The notes below the pieces were generated by a model. The model was not told where the DNA came from. It made no database searches and saw nothing but the letters and a program-made list of their open reading frames with translations. The position numbers and the translations under genes were made by a program. This document shows positions 41,651-50,409 of a stretch of DNA of 64,000 nt, one piece after another; positions within the stretch are counted from its first letter, which is position 1; each line of letters starts with the position of its first letter. The stretch spans positions 649,445-713,444 of the forward strand of contig CAVQDQ010000004.1 in NCBI GenBank assembly GCA_963711315.1, written 5' to 3'. This DNA is from PALSA-612 sp963711315. Its GTDB lineage: Bacteria; Actinomycetota; Thermoleophilia; Gaiellales; Gaiellaceae.

Positions 41651-41834
41651 GGCAACCCTCCTTCTCGACTTCGCCCACAGCGTACTTCAGCTCGCGTCGG
41701 CCTTTATCGGGTCAGCGCCCTTGGGATTCTTGCCGGAACGCCCTAGGGGCTGCCTCACCCGCCGTAGACCCCTGGGGCCTTGCGGGGGACGCCGACCTAC
41801 GGGTACCGCTGCCGAACGGCCAGAGTGAGCAAGG

Positions 41835-41880
41835 GATTCGATAGTCCCAAGTTCGCTAGTTCGATTCCAGCCCGGCCACG
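41835..41880 (+). other. Degenerate tRNA 3'-half (tRNA-Thr-like), possible attachment-site relic
   Basis: A stretch resembling the anticodon-to-acceptor half of a tRNA: TCCCAAG variable region, a T-arm with 7-base loop TTCGATT (stem GCTAG/CCAGC with one mismatch), then CCGGCCA as an acceptor strand. No matching 5' half lies upstream. A second, similar copy lies in direct orientation at 54248-54293. Such 3' remnants are left by tRNA-targeting integrases. Origin inferred. Confidence 0.45.
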
Positions 41881-41916
41881 AGTCAGGCCGAGGGCCCGCC
41901 CCGGTACCCTCTCCTC

Positions 41917-42099
41917 ATGAAGCGTCTCCGCACCTTCCTCGAACGCTTGCCCGGTGGGCACCGACCGCCGACCGGCCCGTTGACCACGTCGGAGGCGGCC
42001 GATGCCGAAGAGCTGCGGCAGGAGACCCTGGCGAAGAACGACGAGCAGATCGAGCGCGAGCAGGAAGAAGCTGGCCGGGAATCAAACTCCAGCTCCTAG
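41917..42099 (+). CDS. Small acidic/charged hypothetical protein
   Basis: A 60-codon open frame starting at an ATG, with a basic N-terminus (KRLRTFLERLPGG) and a Glu/Gln-rich helical tail (EELRQETLAKNDEQIEREQE). No Shine-Dalgarno is clear. The composition looks protein-like rather than a GC-frame shadow, and no larger gene overlaps it. Family unknown; it could be noise. Confidence 0.35.
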   Translation: MKRLRTFLERLPGGHRPPTGPLTTSEAADAEELRQETLAKNDEQIEREQEEAGRESNSSS

Positions 42100-42272
42100 T
42101 CGTCAGGGTCTAGAGCAGGCCGCTGCCCTCGTCAGAGCACGCTCAAGGAACATTCCTGAATCGTCGCGCAGGCGTCAAAGTTCTCTCCTTCCCGCCTCGT
42201 CCGGGTCGACGTCGTCGAGCCAGCCGAGGAAGTGCCGATCCGCGTTGTCGGCCGTCGATCCGTAGTCGGGTT

Positions 42273-42360
42273 AACTTCGGATCCGCTGCTGGCGAGCGCC
42301 TAGACAGAAAGCTAACGATCGCGAACTGATCTTGCCGAGTGATGTGCGCGCGGCGGCGCC
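42273..42360 (+). repeat. 88-bp dispersed direct repeat, copy 1
   Basis: This block is about 90 percent identical to 59058-59144 in the same orientation, 16.8 kb away. Shared core pieces include CTGGCGAGCGCCT and ACGATCGCGAACTGATCTTG, followed by a shared CGCGCGGCGGCGCC end. No gene overlaps either copy. The surrounding 42100-42497 interval has no other feature I can support. Confidence 0.75.
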
Positions 42361-42497
42361 GTTCGCGGCAGGCAGAGCGTCAGTCTGTGGCGGGTATCGT
42401 GGCTCCCAGGAGTGGCGTAGCAGCGGTTCCCTAAACCGCGTGCGCTAGCTCTCGACGCCTAGCGTCTGCGCTCGTCGTCGAAGGCCAATGTTGGGTA

Positions 42498-44660
42498 TCA
42501 GGAGTGGCCGAAGCGGACGTTGGGGAGGATGCGGTCGAGCCAGCGTGGCTTCGCCCAGGCGTAGTGGCCGAAGACGCGGAGCAGGGTTGGGATCAGGACG
42601 AGGCGGACGAGCATGGCGTCGAGCAGGACGGCGATGCCGAGGATGACGCCCATCTCCTTCGGCGGTAGCGGGCCGGAGAGCGCGAAAGTGAAGAAGACGG
42701 CCACCATGACGGCGGCGGCGGCGAAGATCACCCGGCCCGAGTGGGCGAGTCCGCCGATCATGGCCTCGCGCGGGTCGCCGGTGCGGTCGTAGTGCTCTTT
42801 CGCGGACGAGAGCAGGAACACGGTGTAGTCCATCGAGATCGCGAAGATCATCGCGAAGAAGAACACGGGGCCCCAGGCGTCCAGGAATCCCTGCGACTCG
42901 AAGCCGAGCAGGCCGGAGCCGTGGCCGTTCTGGAAGATCAGCCTGGCGATGCCGAACGCGGCGCCGGTGGCGAGCAGGTTTGTGAGCACGCCGAGCGCGG
43001 CGATCAGCGGCGCCTGCAGGGCGACGAGCAGGAGCAGGAAGCCGAGGGCCAGCACGACCCCGATCACGAGCGGCGTCTTGGCGGCAAGCGCCTGCTCGAG
43101 GTCGTGGTTCTCGGCCACCGCTCCGCCTACGAGCGCTCCGGCCGGCAGCGTCGAGCGCAGCCGGTCGATCGTGTGCCCGACGGCCGTGCTCGACGGGTCC
43201 GCGTTCGGGACGGCCTGGACGAGCGCTAGGCCGCTGCCGCCTGGCCGGACAGGCGAGACGGAGGCGATGCTGGGATCGCGGCGGACGACTCTCGCCACCG
43301 CGGAAGCGTTCGCGCTCGAGGTCACGATCTGGAGTGCCCCCGGCGCGCCGACGCCGAACGCCTGTTGCACCTCCGTGTAGCCGACCCGCGAGGAGTCGTT
43401 CATGGGGACGACTTTGATCGAGGGCATGCCGGTCTTCAGTCCGAAGATCGGTAGGGCGAGCAGGAGGAGCACGATCGTGGCGGCAGACCCGTAGATGTGT
43501 GGGTGGCGCCAGAGCCGCTCGCCCCAGCGGGCGAAGCGTGGCGAGCGATGCTCGCCGGAGTGTACCCAGCGCAGCGCCAGCGAGTCGACCTTGGAGCCGA
43601 GCTTCGCGAGCACAACTGGCAACAGCGTGAGTGTCGCCAGGAGCACGAAGATGACGCTGATCATGATCCCGAGCGCCATCGAGCGGAACGCGGGGCTCGG
43701 CACGAGCATCACGGCCGAGAGCGAGATCAGCACGGTGGCGCCCGAGAACATCACGGCCTTGCCGGCCGTGTCCATCGTCACCGCGACGGCATCGCGCGCG
43801 TCGAGTTTGGAGCCAAAGAAAGCGCCGCGGAAGCGGTGGACGATGAAGAGCGCGTAGTCGATCCCGAGCGCGAGCGCGAACATGAGCGCGAAGTTCATCG
43901 CCCAGATCGAGATCTCGAAGCCGTGCGTCAACAGTGCCAGCAGACCGGCTGAGGCGATGAGGCCGAGAATCGTCAGCATCAGCGGCAGCCCGGCGGCGAC
44001 GAGCGACCCGAAGGCCAGCACGAGGATGACCATCGTCACCGGCCACGAGAACAGCTCCGACTTCATCATCGCCGTGCGGTTCGCGGTGTTGAAGTCGCTC
44101 CACATCCCCGACGCGCCGGTCAACGAGACGGTGGTGCCATTCGTGCCGAGGGCACGCAGCTTGCCCTTCAGTGAGTCGGCGGCCGCCACCATCGCAGTCG
44201 GATCGCCTTTCGCACCGGCAGTGACGATCACCGTATGCCGATCGCGGGAGATCGTCGCCCCCGGCCGCGGCGCTGACACAGAGGCGACCCGTCGATCCGT
44301 CCGCAGTGTTCGCTCAACTGCAACGACCGTCGAGCGAAAGCCCGCCTCGCCCACCGTCTGCGTCGGCGAGTGGACGACAACCAGCAACGCCGAGCTGGAC
44401 AGGCCGGCGATGTTGCTCTGAATCAGCTGCCGCGCCTGCACCGACTCGGAGCCGTTGGCTTGCCAGCCGGCTCCCGAGAGCGCCGACTCGACCTTCGGCG
44501 CGAAGAAGCCGAACCCGATCGCAATCACGACCCACGCGATCGCGACGAAACGACCATGGTCGACCGTCCAGCGACCGAGCCGGCCGATTGGCCCGACAGC
44601 TTCCGGATGCTCGCGGGCAGCCGCGGCTGCCGGAGACGCTGGCGCGGCGATCGCGCTCAT
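42498..44660 (-). CDS. MMPL/RND family membrane transporter
   Basis: A 720-residue RND-type transporter with two repeats of six helices and two large extracytoplasmic loops. The N-terminal GRLGRWTVDHGRFVAIAWV, the proton-relay helix region ALGIDYALFIVHRFRG (G-x-D-Y) and its second copy ISMDYTVFLLSSAKEHYD are typical of MMPL/YdfJ-like proteins. Members export lipids, drugs or siderophores, energised by protons. The ATG at 44660 overlaps a 44-residue gene that in turn overlaps an ArsR repressor, so expression is probably inducible. The substrate is unknown. Confidence 0.92.
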   Translation of the reverse strand: MSAIAAPASPAAAAAREHPEAVGPIGRLGRWTVDHGRFVAIAWVVIAIGFGFFAPKVESALSGAGWQANGSESVQARQLIQSNIAGLSSSALLVVVHSPTQTVGEAGFRSTVVAVERTLRTDRRVASVSAPRPGATISRDRHTVIVTAGAKGDPTAMVAAADSLKGKLRALGTNGTTVSLTGASGMWSDFNTANRTAMMKSELFSWPVTMVILVLAFGSLVAAGLPLMLTILGLIASAGLLALLTHGFEISIWAMNFALMFALALGIDYALFIVHRFRGAFFGSKLDARDAVAVTMDTAGKAVMFSGATVLISLSAVMLVPSPAFRSMALGIMISVIFVLLATLTLLPVVLAKLGSKVDSLALRWVHSGEHRSPRFARWGERLWRHPHIYGSAATIVLLLLALPIFGLKTGMPSIKVVPMNDSSRVGYTEVQQAFGVGAPGALQIVTSSANASAVARVVRRDPSIASVSPVRPGGSGLALVQAVPNADPSSTAVGHTIDRLRSTLPAGALVGGAVAENHDLEQALAAKTPLVIGVVLALGFLLLLVALQAPLIAALGVLTNLLATGAAFGIARLIFQNGHGSGLLGFESQGFLDAWGPVFFFAMIFAISMDYTVFLLSSAKEHYDRTGDPREAMIGGLAHSGRVIFAAAAVMVAVFFTFALSGPLPPKEMGVILGIAVLLDAMLVRLVLIPTLLRVFGHYAWAKPRWLDRILPNVRFGHS

Positions 44661-44791
44661 CGGCGGCACCCCGGCTTGATCCCCGTCACCCGCGCCAGCA
44701 GCAGCGAGGCTGCGCGGGCACCGACGCCGACGAATAGCCACTGGTTGGGCCGCTCGAAGGCGGCAAGCTCGAGCGGCCAGGCAGCAGGCAT
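44657..44791 (-). CDS. 44-residue hydrophobic protein between arsR and MMPL genes
   Basis: A short reading frame fully coupled to its neighbours: its ATG 44791 overlaps the arsR stop (TGATG) and its stop overlaps the MMPL start (ATGA). The peptide contains ERPNQWLFVGVGARAASLL and ends VTGIKPGCRR, one likely membrane helix plus a Cys-containing tail. The tail recalls the ends of YgaP/DUF2892-type membrane proteins, but the match is too short to call. Perfect coupling on both sides argues it is translated. Function unknown. Confidence 0.5.
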   Translation of the reverse strand: MPAAWPLELAAFERPNQWLFVGVGARAASLLLARVTGIKPGCRR

Positions 44792-45132
44792 CAGCGGCCG
44801 ACTCCGAGCACGAGCTCGTTGAGGGCGCGCAGCTGCTGCTGCACCGAGCCGCAGACCTGCTCGCACATCGCGAAGATGCCCTCGTCGACAATTCGGTAGT
44901 GGACGCGGTTTCCTTCCTTGCGCCGGCCGAGCACGCCTGCGTCGCTCAGCACAGCAAGGTGCTTGGACACGTTCTGCTGCGACGCGGCCAGCGCTTCGGA
45001 GAGCTCGCCGACCGTTGCCTCACCGTCACGCAAGTGGTCGAGCAGCCGGATCCGCATCGGCTCACCGAGCACACGGAAGCGACGCGCGATCAACTCGACA
45101 AGATCCTCGGGCAGTGGGTGGGGAAGCTTCAT
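44791..45132 (-). CDS. ArsR/SmtB-family transcriptional repressor
   Basis: A 113-residue winged-helix regulator. The recognition helix is ALAASQQNVSKHLAVLSDAG, and the wing is RRKEGNRVHYRIVDE. The C-terminal helix contains MCEQVCGSV, a C-x3-C pair that could sense thiol oxidants or metal; no alpha3N metal-site CVC motif is present. It heads the arsR-small protein-MMPL operon and is preceded by an AT-rich promoter with repeated GTATAG elements. The likely role is derepression of the exporter by its substrate or by redox stress. Confidence 0.88.
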   Translation of the reverse strand: MKLPHPLPEDLVELIARRFRVLGEPMRIRLLDHLRDGEATVGELSEALAASQQNVSKHLAVLSDAGVLGRRKEGNRVHYRIVDEGIFAMCEQVCGSVQQQLRALNELVLGVGR

Positions 45133-45180
45133 ATACGTCTACTCCTTCACAAAACGGATTAGTTGTATAGATGTATAGCA
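45133..45180 (-). promoter_or_regulatory. Promoter/operator of the arsR-MMPL operon
   Basis: The only AT-rich patch in the area. GTATAG is repeated at 45165-45170 and 45173-45178, with a further ATATAC at 45131-45136 overlapping the start codon. On the minus strand an AAGGAG ribosome-binding site lies about eleven bases before ATG 45132. It is a plausible ArsR operator; binding is inferred. Confidence 0.45.
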
Positions 45181-45382
45181 CATCTCCCACGAGACGACGA
45201 CGCCGAGGGGCCAGCCGCTGAAGACGGTCGCGCAGCAGCCTCGGTCTCATGGAGACAACGGTTCGCAACCACATCCGGCTGCTCTTCCCCGAGCTCGGTG
45301 TGCACTCGCAGCTCGAGACGGTCGCGCGGGGCCGCGCCTACGAGCTCATCTAAATCGGGGCTCGTGGGCGCACCGCTCGTCG

Positions 45383-45892
45383 GTGATACGTCGTGGCCAT
45401 ACTTGGGCGGTGCTTGCCGCGGCCGAGGAGTGGGCGCTGTTCTTCCACCTGCTCGGCGCCTTCCTCTTCGTCGGTGGCGTCATCATCGCCGGCGTCGCCT
45501 TCGAAGCAGCGCGCCGACGCCGACGGCCGAGCGAGATGGCACTCCTGCTGGGGCTGACGCGGATCGGCGTCCTGCTGGTCGCCCTCGGAGCAGTAGTCGT
45601 GCTGGCGTTCGGGCTCTGGCTCGTCCACCTCCAGCGCGTCGGGTACGGGGCAGCCTGGGTCGACGCGGCGCTCGCCCTCTTCGTCACAGTGAGCGTCTTG
45701 GGCGCGATCGGCGGGCAGCGACCCAAGCGGGCGCGGAAGCTGGCCGCGCAGCTGGCCCGGGAAAACGATGACGAGATCCCGGAGCTTCGCGCTCTTCTCG
45801 ACGATCGGGTGGCGCTCGCCCTGAACTACCTCTCCGCAGCGCTCGTCGTTGCCATCATCGTGCTGATGGTCTTCAAGCCCGGCGCGAGCTGA
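45383..45892 (+). CDS. DUF2269-type integral membrane protein
   Basis: A 169-residue membrane protein with four hydrophobic segments. The first helix FFHLLGAFLFVGGVIIAGVA carries the H-x3-A-x3-F pattern of the DUF2269 family, and helix 2 reads IGVLLVALGAVVVLAFGLWL. The C-terminus LNYLSAALVVAIIVLMVFKP closes the fold. An internal GTG near 45410 is also a possible start. The family has no established role. Upstream, 45181-45382 has no convincing gene apart from a 34-codon open frame at 45249-45353 that I do not call. Confidence 0.75.
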   Translation: MIRRGHTWAVLAAAEEWALFFHLLGAFLFVGGVIIAGVAFEAARRRRRPSEMALLLGLTRIGVLLVALGAVVVLAFGLWLVHLQRVGYGAAWVDAALALFVTVSVLGAIGGQRPKRARKLAAQLARENDDEIPELRALLDDRVALALNYLSAALVVAIIVLMVFKPGAS

Positions 45893-46080
45893 GCTAGATG
45901 TGGGACCCGAGCAGGTTGGTCGACGCCTGTCGCGTTTTCCGACTCCGACCACATGCTGCCTTCACAGGCATGGTGCGACGCGGCGCGTTTCCCTCGGCAG
46001 GCAGATCGGTAGCAGGGCGTCAGCCAGTAACCGGTGAAGGAGGTCACTGGCTCGCGCCAAATCGCGGCGTACTCTCCGGC

Positions 46081-46941
46081 GTGAGCGAGGGCTACGTGCG
46101 AGGCTGGGACGATCCGCGCATGCCCACCGTCTCGGCCCTGCGTCGGCGCGGCTTTCCCCCCGAGGGTCTGCGCAATTTCCTCGACGTAGTCGGCTTGGGA
46201 AGCAAGGGCAAGACTGTCGTCGAGATCGAGATGCTCGAGCATGAGGTCAGGGACGTGCTGAACCGGACGGCGCCGCGACGTTTCGCCATCCTGCGCCCGC
46301 TCAGGCTCGTGATCGAGAACTACCCGGAGGGCCAGGTCGAGGAGATGGAGGCGGTCAACAATCCGGAGGATGCCTCGGCCGGTACGCGCAAGGTGCCCTT
46401 CGCGCGCGAGCTCTGGATCGAGCGCGACGACTTCATGGAGGACCCGCCCAGCAAGTTCTTCCGCCTCGCCCCTGGCCGCGAGGTGCGTCTGCGCTACGCC
46501 TACTTCGTGACCTGCACCGACGTGGTGAAGGACGCAAGCGGCGAGATCGTCGAGCTCCGCTGCACCTACGATCCGGAGACGCGCGGCGGCGACGCCGCGG
46601 ACGGGCGCCGGCCCAAGGCGACGCTGCACTGGCTCTCGGCCGAACACGCCGCGCCCGCCGAAGTTCGTCTCTATGACCGTCTCTTCACCCGCCCCGACCC
46701 CGACCTCGACGCTGACGGTGACCTGTTCGCCGACCTCAACCCCGACTCGGAGACGGTGCTCGAGGACTGCCTCGTCGAGCCTGCGCTCGCCGAGCTGCCG
46801 GTCGGCGAGACCGTGCAGCTCGAGCGCCTCGGCTACTTCTGCCCGGATCCCGACTCGACGCCGGGTCGGCTCGTCTTCAACCGCACCCTTGGCCTCAGGG
46901 ACACCTGGGCCAAGGTCCAAGCGCAGGGCCAGCGGCCATAA
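46081..46941 (+). pseudogene. glnS: Glutaminyl-tRNA synthetase, 5'-truncated (C-terminal half only)
   Basis: About 286 residues clearly match the C-terminal half of GlnRS: GWDDPRMPTVSALRRRGFPP, then VIENYPEGQVEEMEAVNNPE, ERDDFMEDPPSKFFRLAPGR and a terminal VFNRTLGLRDTWAKV. These cover the end of the catalytic domain and both anticodon-binding beta-barrels. The Rossmann fold with the HIGH motif and the KMSKS-equivalent (VMSKR) loop are missing: similarity begins immediately after that loop, at GTG 46081. The frame is open to 45898 but that part has no GlnRS similarity. It cannot charge tRNA alone, so it is a relic or a repurposed anticodon-binding protein. Most actinobacteria use GatCAB, so acquisition by transfer is likely. 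Confidence 0.85.
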
Positions 46942-47015
46942 CGACCGTAGCGCGGGCTCTTCCGCCGAGGAGCGACGGAACATAGCGGGAGCCGGACAAC
47001 GGAGGTACAGCCGCG

Positions 47016-47037
47016 CCTGCGTGGTTTCCCACGCAGG
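47016..47037 (+). terminator. Hairpin after glnS remnant
   Basis: A perfect nine-base-pair stem (CCTGCGTGG at 47016-47024 with CCACGCAGG at 47029-47037) and a TTTC loop, 75 bases after the GlnRS stop. No U-tract follows, so it may be a GC-type terminator or another structured RNA element. The downstream stretch to 47213 has only an uncertain open frame from ATG 47051. Confidence 0.45.
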
Positions 47038-47213
47038 AGAGGGGGAGTCGATGAACGGCTTCTCGGCTCGTCTGATGCGCTCGGCCTTGTGCAAGAAGCG
47101 CGGCGCCCTCATCGAGACGTGGCTTCGGGACATTGAAGGTCGGGGAAGAGCGCAGCGCTTCGTATGTGCGGTGGCCCGAGCGAGGGGCTCTGCGCACGAC
47201 TCGATTCCACGGC

Positions 47214-48377
47214 CTAGACGTACTCCTCTGCCGGGAAGGGTTCGTGGAGACGCTCCTCGTGCCGCTCCTGTTGGGCGCTCGGGAGGAACCACCGTTCCGC
47301 GATGGCAGTCGGTACGACGGCTGAGAGCACAATGACCGTGACGAGCAGCGAGAACTGCGTCCGGTCGATGATGCCCGCGTTGAGTCCGTACAGGGAGGAG
47401 ATGGTTCCGAAGGTCAGCCCCGTACTCATCAGCAGCGTCGTGAAGGACGCGTGCCTCCGCGAAGCGCGACGAGCGAGCGGGTAGACGACGCCGATCTTGG
47501 GAAGCATCTTGGCGGTCAACAGCACCGCGAGCAGTCCCAAGTTCCCGAACACCGCGTGGAGGGAAACGTTCATGCCGCCCTTGAGGAAGAAGAACGGCGT
47601 CAGGAAGGCGAAGGCGACGACGCGCAACCGCTTCTGCTCTTCCCGGTGCTCCTCATAGTGGCGACTCATCACCAGCCCGAGCACGAAGGCGGGCAGCACA
47701 GCATGGCCATTGGACGCGTTGGCCAGCACCATCAGGAGCAAAAGACAGACGAACACGAGCTTGATCTCGGGCTCGATGACACGGTCGCCATAGCGTCCGA
47801 AGAACCAGGGTGCGATCCTCGGCAGCGCGAGGATCAGTGCCAGCGAGGCGGCGAGGAAGACGGGGAACCAGAGGTTCGGCTTGATGAAGATTGCCGTCAG
47901 CGCGAGGGCGGTACACAGATCGGTGATAAAGGTGGCGCTCATCAACAACTTGCCGATGCGCGTGTCGGTCAGATCGCGCTCGACCAGGACGGCGTAGACG
48001 ACCGCCAGCGATGTGGTCGATAGCGCCGTTCCTGCGATCAGTGACGCTCGCGCAGACCAGTCAAGCAGCGTGAAAGCGACGAGCGTGGAGACCGCGAACG
48101 GAGCGGCGAAAGAGGCTACGCCGATACCTACCGTTGCCTTTGCCCGATCCCGCATGTAGTCCGGATCGACCTCCATCCCTGCCAGGAATGTCAGGACAAC
48201 GGAGGCGAAGGCAGCGATGAAGTCGAGCCACTGTTGGGAGTGAAGATCGAAGGCGTTCCCAACCAGAACGCCGAGCGTCAACTCGATCAGAGCAACGGTG
48301 ATCCCAAGCTCGACGGAGACGATGCTCGCCACGAGGACGACAGCGGCGAGTGCTGCGGCGAGTTGAACAGGTTCCAC
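47214..48377 (-). CDS. CPA2-family cation:proton antiporter (KefB/NhaP-like membrane domain)
   Basis: A 387-residue integral membrane protein with eleven to twelve helices of the Na+/H+ exchanger fold. Features are VALIELTLGVLVGN in helix 2, VVLTFLAGMEVDPDYMRDRA, SATFITDLCTALALT (T-D motif at the unwound helix 4) and AFLTPFFFLKGGMNVSLHA. There is no C-terminal RCK/TrkA domain, so it is not a full Kef channel. The start is GTG 48377 with GGTGGAGGTG upstream. It is likely a K+ or Na+/H+ antiporter. A MarR regulator lies 233 bases upstream on the same strand; that gap contains nothing else I can call. Confidence 0.88.
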   Translation of the reverse strand: MEPVQLAAALAAVVLVASIVSVELGITVALIELTLGVLVGNAFDLHSQQWLDFIAAFASVVLTFLAGMEVDPDYMRDRAKATVGIGVASFAAPFAVSTLVAFTLLDWSARASLIAGTALSTTSLAVVYAVLVERDLTDTRIGKLLMSATFITDLCTALALTAIFIKPNLWFPVFLAASLALILALPRIAPWFFGRYGDRVIEPEIKLVFVCLLLLMVLANASNGHAVLPAFVLGLVMSRHYEEHREEQKRLRVVAFAFLTPFFFLKGGMNVSLHAVFGNLGLLAVLLTAKMLPKIGVVYPLARRASRRHASFTTLLMSTGLTFGTISSLYGLNAGIIDRTQFSLLVTVIVLSAVVPTAIAERWFLPSAQQERHEERLHEPFPAEEYV

Positions 48378-48610
48378 GCGGACACCTCCACCAACCTCGA
48401 CAACAGGGGGTAGAGGCCATCAGCCCTTACGGGCGGTTGAGCGCGAGCCTCATCGCGCGGAACGGCGAAATCGTACCGATCCGAGAGTGCGACGAGTTCT
48501 CGACTTCGCGGACGCGCCGCTGCGTGTCGTGTTCCCACCAGAAGACGACGCGTGGGCCGCCTCCGGTTACGCACCGCGGTGCGCAGTCCGTGGGGCGGTT
48601 TTGCGCTCTG

Positions 48611-49018
48611 TCAGCTAGTACCCACGCCCTTGATGTCGTTCAACGTCAAGACGAGGGCATCGCGATCGCCGCGAAGGTCCGCGACGGCGGCGGCCACACG
48701 TCTGTCTCCTTCCGAGGTGAGATGGAGGTAACGGACGCGACGATCGTTCGCCGACGGCTCGCGGCGCAGCAATCCAAGCGTCTCGGCGCGTCGAGCGAGC
48801 TGCGTGACGCTGGTCTGCCCCATGTGCAGCGATCGTGAAACGCTCGCCACCGTCGCCCTGCCCCCGGACGCCTTTATCACGAGCAGGAGCTGATAGCGCT
48901 GTGGTGTCAGCCGGTGAGCGCGGAGGACGTCCTCGGTGCGGCGCAGGAAGCGACGGAGCGCCTGACGCAGCTCCGCGGCATCCTGATACTCACTGGTCGT
49001 CGGTTGCCGCTTGCCCAC
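48611..49018 (-). CDS. MarR-family transcriptional regulator
   Basis: A 135-residue winged-helix dimer of the MarR family. The recognition region is ASVSRSLHMGQTSVTQLARR and the wing is LLRREPSANDRRVRYLHLTS, with the family D-R-R motif. N- and C-terminal helices for dimerisation are present. The gene is divergent from a secreted Ig-like protein across 102 bases containing a clear palindrome, and upstream of the antiporter gene on the same strand, so either may be its target. The inducer is unknown. Confidence 0.9.
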   Translation of the reverse strand: MGKRQPTTSEYQDAAELRQALRRFLRRTEDVLRAHRLTPQRYQLLLVIKASGGRATVASVSRSLHMGQTSVTQLARRAETLGLLRREPSANDRRVRYLHLTSEGDRRVAAAVADLRGDRDALVLTLNDIKGVGTS

Positions 49019-49050
49019 TCACCCTCGCATCCGCGTAAGGATACTGTAAG

Positions 49051-49071
49051 AAACATAACTATGTGATGTTT
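49051..49071. promoter_or_regulatory. Palindromic operator between marR and the secreted Ig-like gene
   Basis: Nested inverted repeats: AAACAT at 49051-49056 with ATGTTT at 49066-49071, and inside it ACATA-AC-TATGT at 49053-49064. The location between two divergent genes and the AT-rich composition suit a MarR dimer site. Binding is inferred. Confidence 0.5.
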
Positions 49072-49120
49072 ATTCCGTCGCAGCGGGGTAGGCCGAGCCA
49101 AGGTCTACGAAGGGAGAACC

Positions 49121-50248
49121 ATGCGACGAATCTATCCCAGACCACGCAGCACCTGGCCACTCGGCGTCCTCGCGGGCGCCGTCGCTCTGGCCGCTGCCCT
49201 ACTTCCGGCCGCCGGCTCCGCCATCGCGCTGACAGCGCCCAACAACACAGCGGAGCCTCGCATCCTCGGTACCCCCGCCGAAGGTCGTGTGCTGACGGCC
49301 ACGCAAGGCACCTGGTCCGGTAGCACGCCAATGACGTTCGCGTACCGCTGGCTCCGCTGTCCCACGGACGGCGGTCTTCCGGACGGCTCGAACTGTGCGC
49401 CGATCGCCGGCGCGACGTCGAACGATTACCGCGTTCAGGACGCAGCCGTGGGACTCAGGCTGCGGGTGCGAGTGACGGCGACGAACGCCGACGGATCGGA
49501 CATCGCCGTCTCGAACCCGACGCCAATCATCGCCGGATCGGCCCGGCCGCAAAACCAGTCTCCACCTCTGGTATCGGGCAATCCGGTGGTGGACTCCAAA
49601 CTGACGGCTGACCCGGGGACGTGGTCCGGCACACAGCCGATCAGCTTCACGTACCAGTGGCGGCGCTGCGACCGTAACGGCGGCAACTGCTCCAACATCG
49701 CCGGCGCAACCGGGCGGGAGTACGTGACCACGGCAACCGACGTGGGTCACAGCCTGCGTGTGCGAGTGACAGCTCGCAACACCAACGGCACCGAATCGGA
49801 CTCGTCTGCTCCGACCGCCGTCATCGCATCCGGGGCTCCCAGCGGCTGCCCCGCGGGCAGCGGACCGATCAACGTGCAACAGCTCACGCCGCCCGCACGG
49901 CTGCTCGTCGACGGGATGCAGGTTTCGCCGAACCCGGTGGCGCGATCCTCGCAGAGCCTGGCCGTCCGCTTCCACGTCAGCGCGTGCGGCGGACGCAGCG
50001 TTAGTGGCGCACTGGTTTACGTCACCGCAGTGCCGTACAACCAGTTCGGCATCCCGCCTGAAACCTCAACTGCCGTAGACGGCTGGGGAACCATGCAAAT
50101 GCCGCGCCTGTCGGGCTTTCCCGCTGCACAGCACCAGAGCCTGCTCGTAATGTTCGTGCGGGCGCGGAAGTCGGGGGAGCCGCTTTTGGGAGGCACCTCC
50201 ACGCGACGACTCGTCTCGTTCCGCCTCTCCTCCCCCTTCGCCGGCTAA
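49121..50248 (+). CDS. Secreted protein with two Ig-like GTWSG-type repeats
   Basis: A 375-residue exported protein. The ATG at 49121 has AAGGGAG five bases upstream. Residues 1-35 form a signal sequence (WPLGVLAGAVALAAALLPAA). Two Ig-like beta-sandwich repeats of about 90 residues follow, each with GTWSG, a Y-x-W-x-R-C core and a second cysteine before IAGAT, then VGLRLRVRVTATNADG; the paired cysteines can form a disulfide. The C-terminal 110 residues form another beta-rich domain. Such repeats are frequent in large exported proteins of Thermoleophilia and likely mediate surface interactions. The ligand is unknown. Confidence 0.78.
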   Translation: MRRIYPRPRSTWPLGVLAGAVALAAALLPAAGSAIALTAPNNTAEPRILGTPAEGRVLTATQGTWSGSTPMTFAYRWLRCPTDGGLPDGSNCAPIAGATSNDYRVQDAAVGLRLRVRVTATNADGSDIAVSNPTPIIAGSARPQNQSPPLVSGNPVVDSKLTADPGTWSGTQPISFTYQWRRCDRNGGNCSNIAGATGREYVTTATDVGHSLRVRVTARNTNGTESDSSAPTAVIASGAPSGCPAGSGPINVQQLTPPARLLVDGMQVSPNPVARSSQSLAVRFHVSACGGRSVSGALVYVTAVPYNQFGIPPETSTAVDGWGTMQMPRLSGFPAAQHQSLLVMFVRARKSGEPLLGGTSTRRLVSFRLSSPFAG

Positions 50249-50262
50249 CGGCCGAGCGACTC

Positions 50263-50295
50263 AGAGCCGTCGGAGCCTCGTGCTCCGACGGCTCT
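50263..50295 (+). terminator. Strong terminator-type hairpin
   Basis: A perfect 14-base-pair stem (AGAGCCGTCGGAGC at 50263-50276 paired with 50282-50295) around a CTCGT loop, 15 bases after the stop of the secreted protein. It lacks a U-tract, but the position and stability make it a likely transcription terminator. Confidence 0.7.
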
Positions 50296-50409
50296 CACCC
50301 GTCTATAGAGACGGGCAACCCTTTCTATTGCCACGGCCCTCGCTCCCCATGGCCGGCCAGCAACCTCGTTAGGAGCGCTCGAGGGAACGCGACCGGCTCG
50401 ACCGGCATC

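Noticed and set aside
45249..45353. 34-codon frame METTVRNHIRLLFPELGVHS...
   Set aside because: Lacks a ribosome-binding site and any known domain; it may be a relic but cannot be supported.
47051..47335. Possible gene with ATG 47051 and a purine-rich upstream stretch
   Set aside because: Its second half is antisense to the antiporter gene and the translation is compositionally biased.
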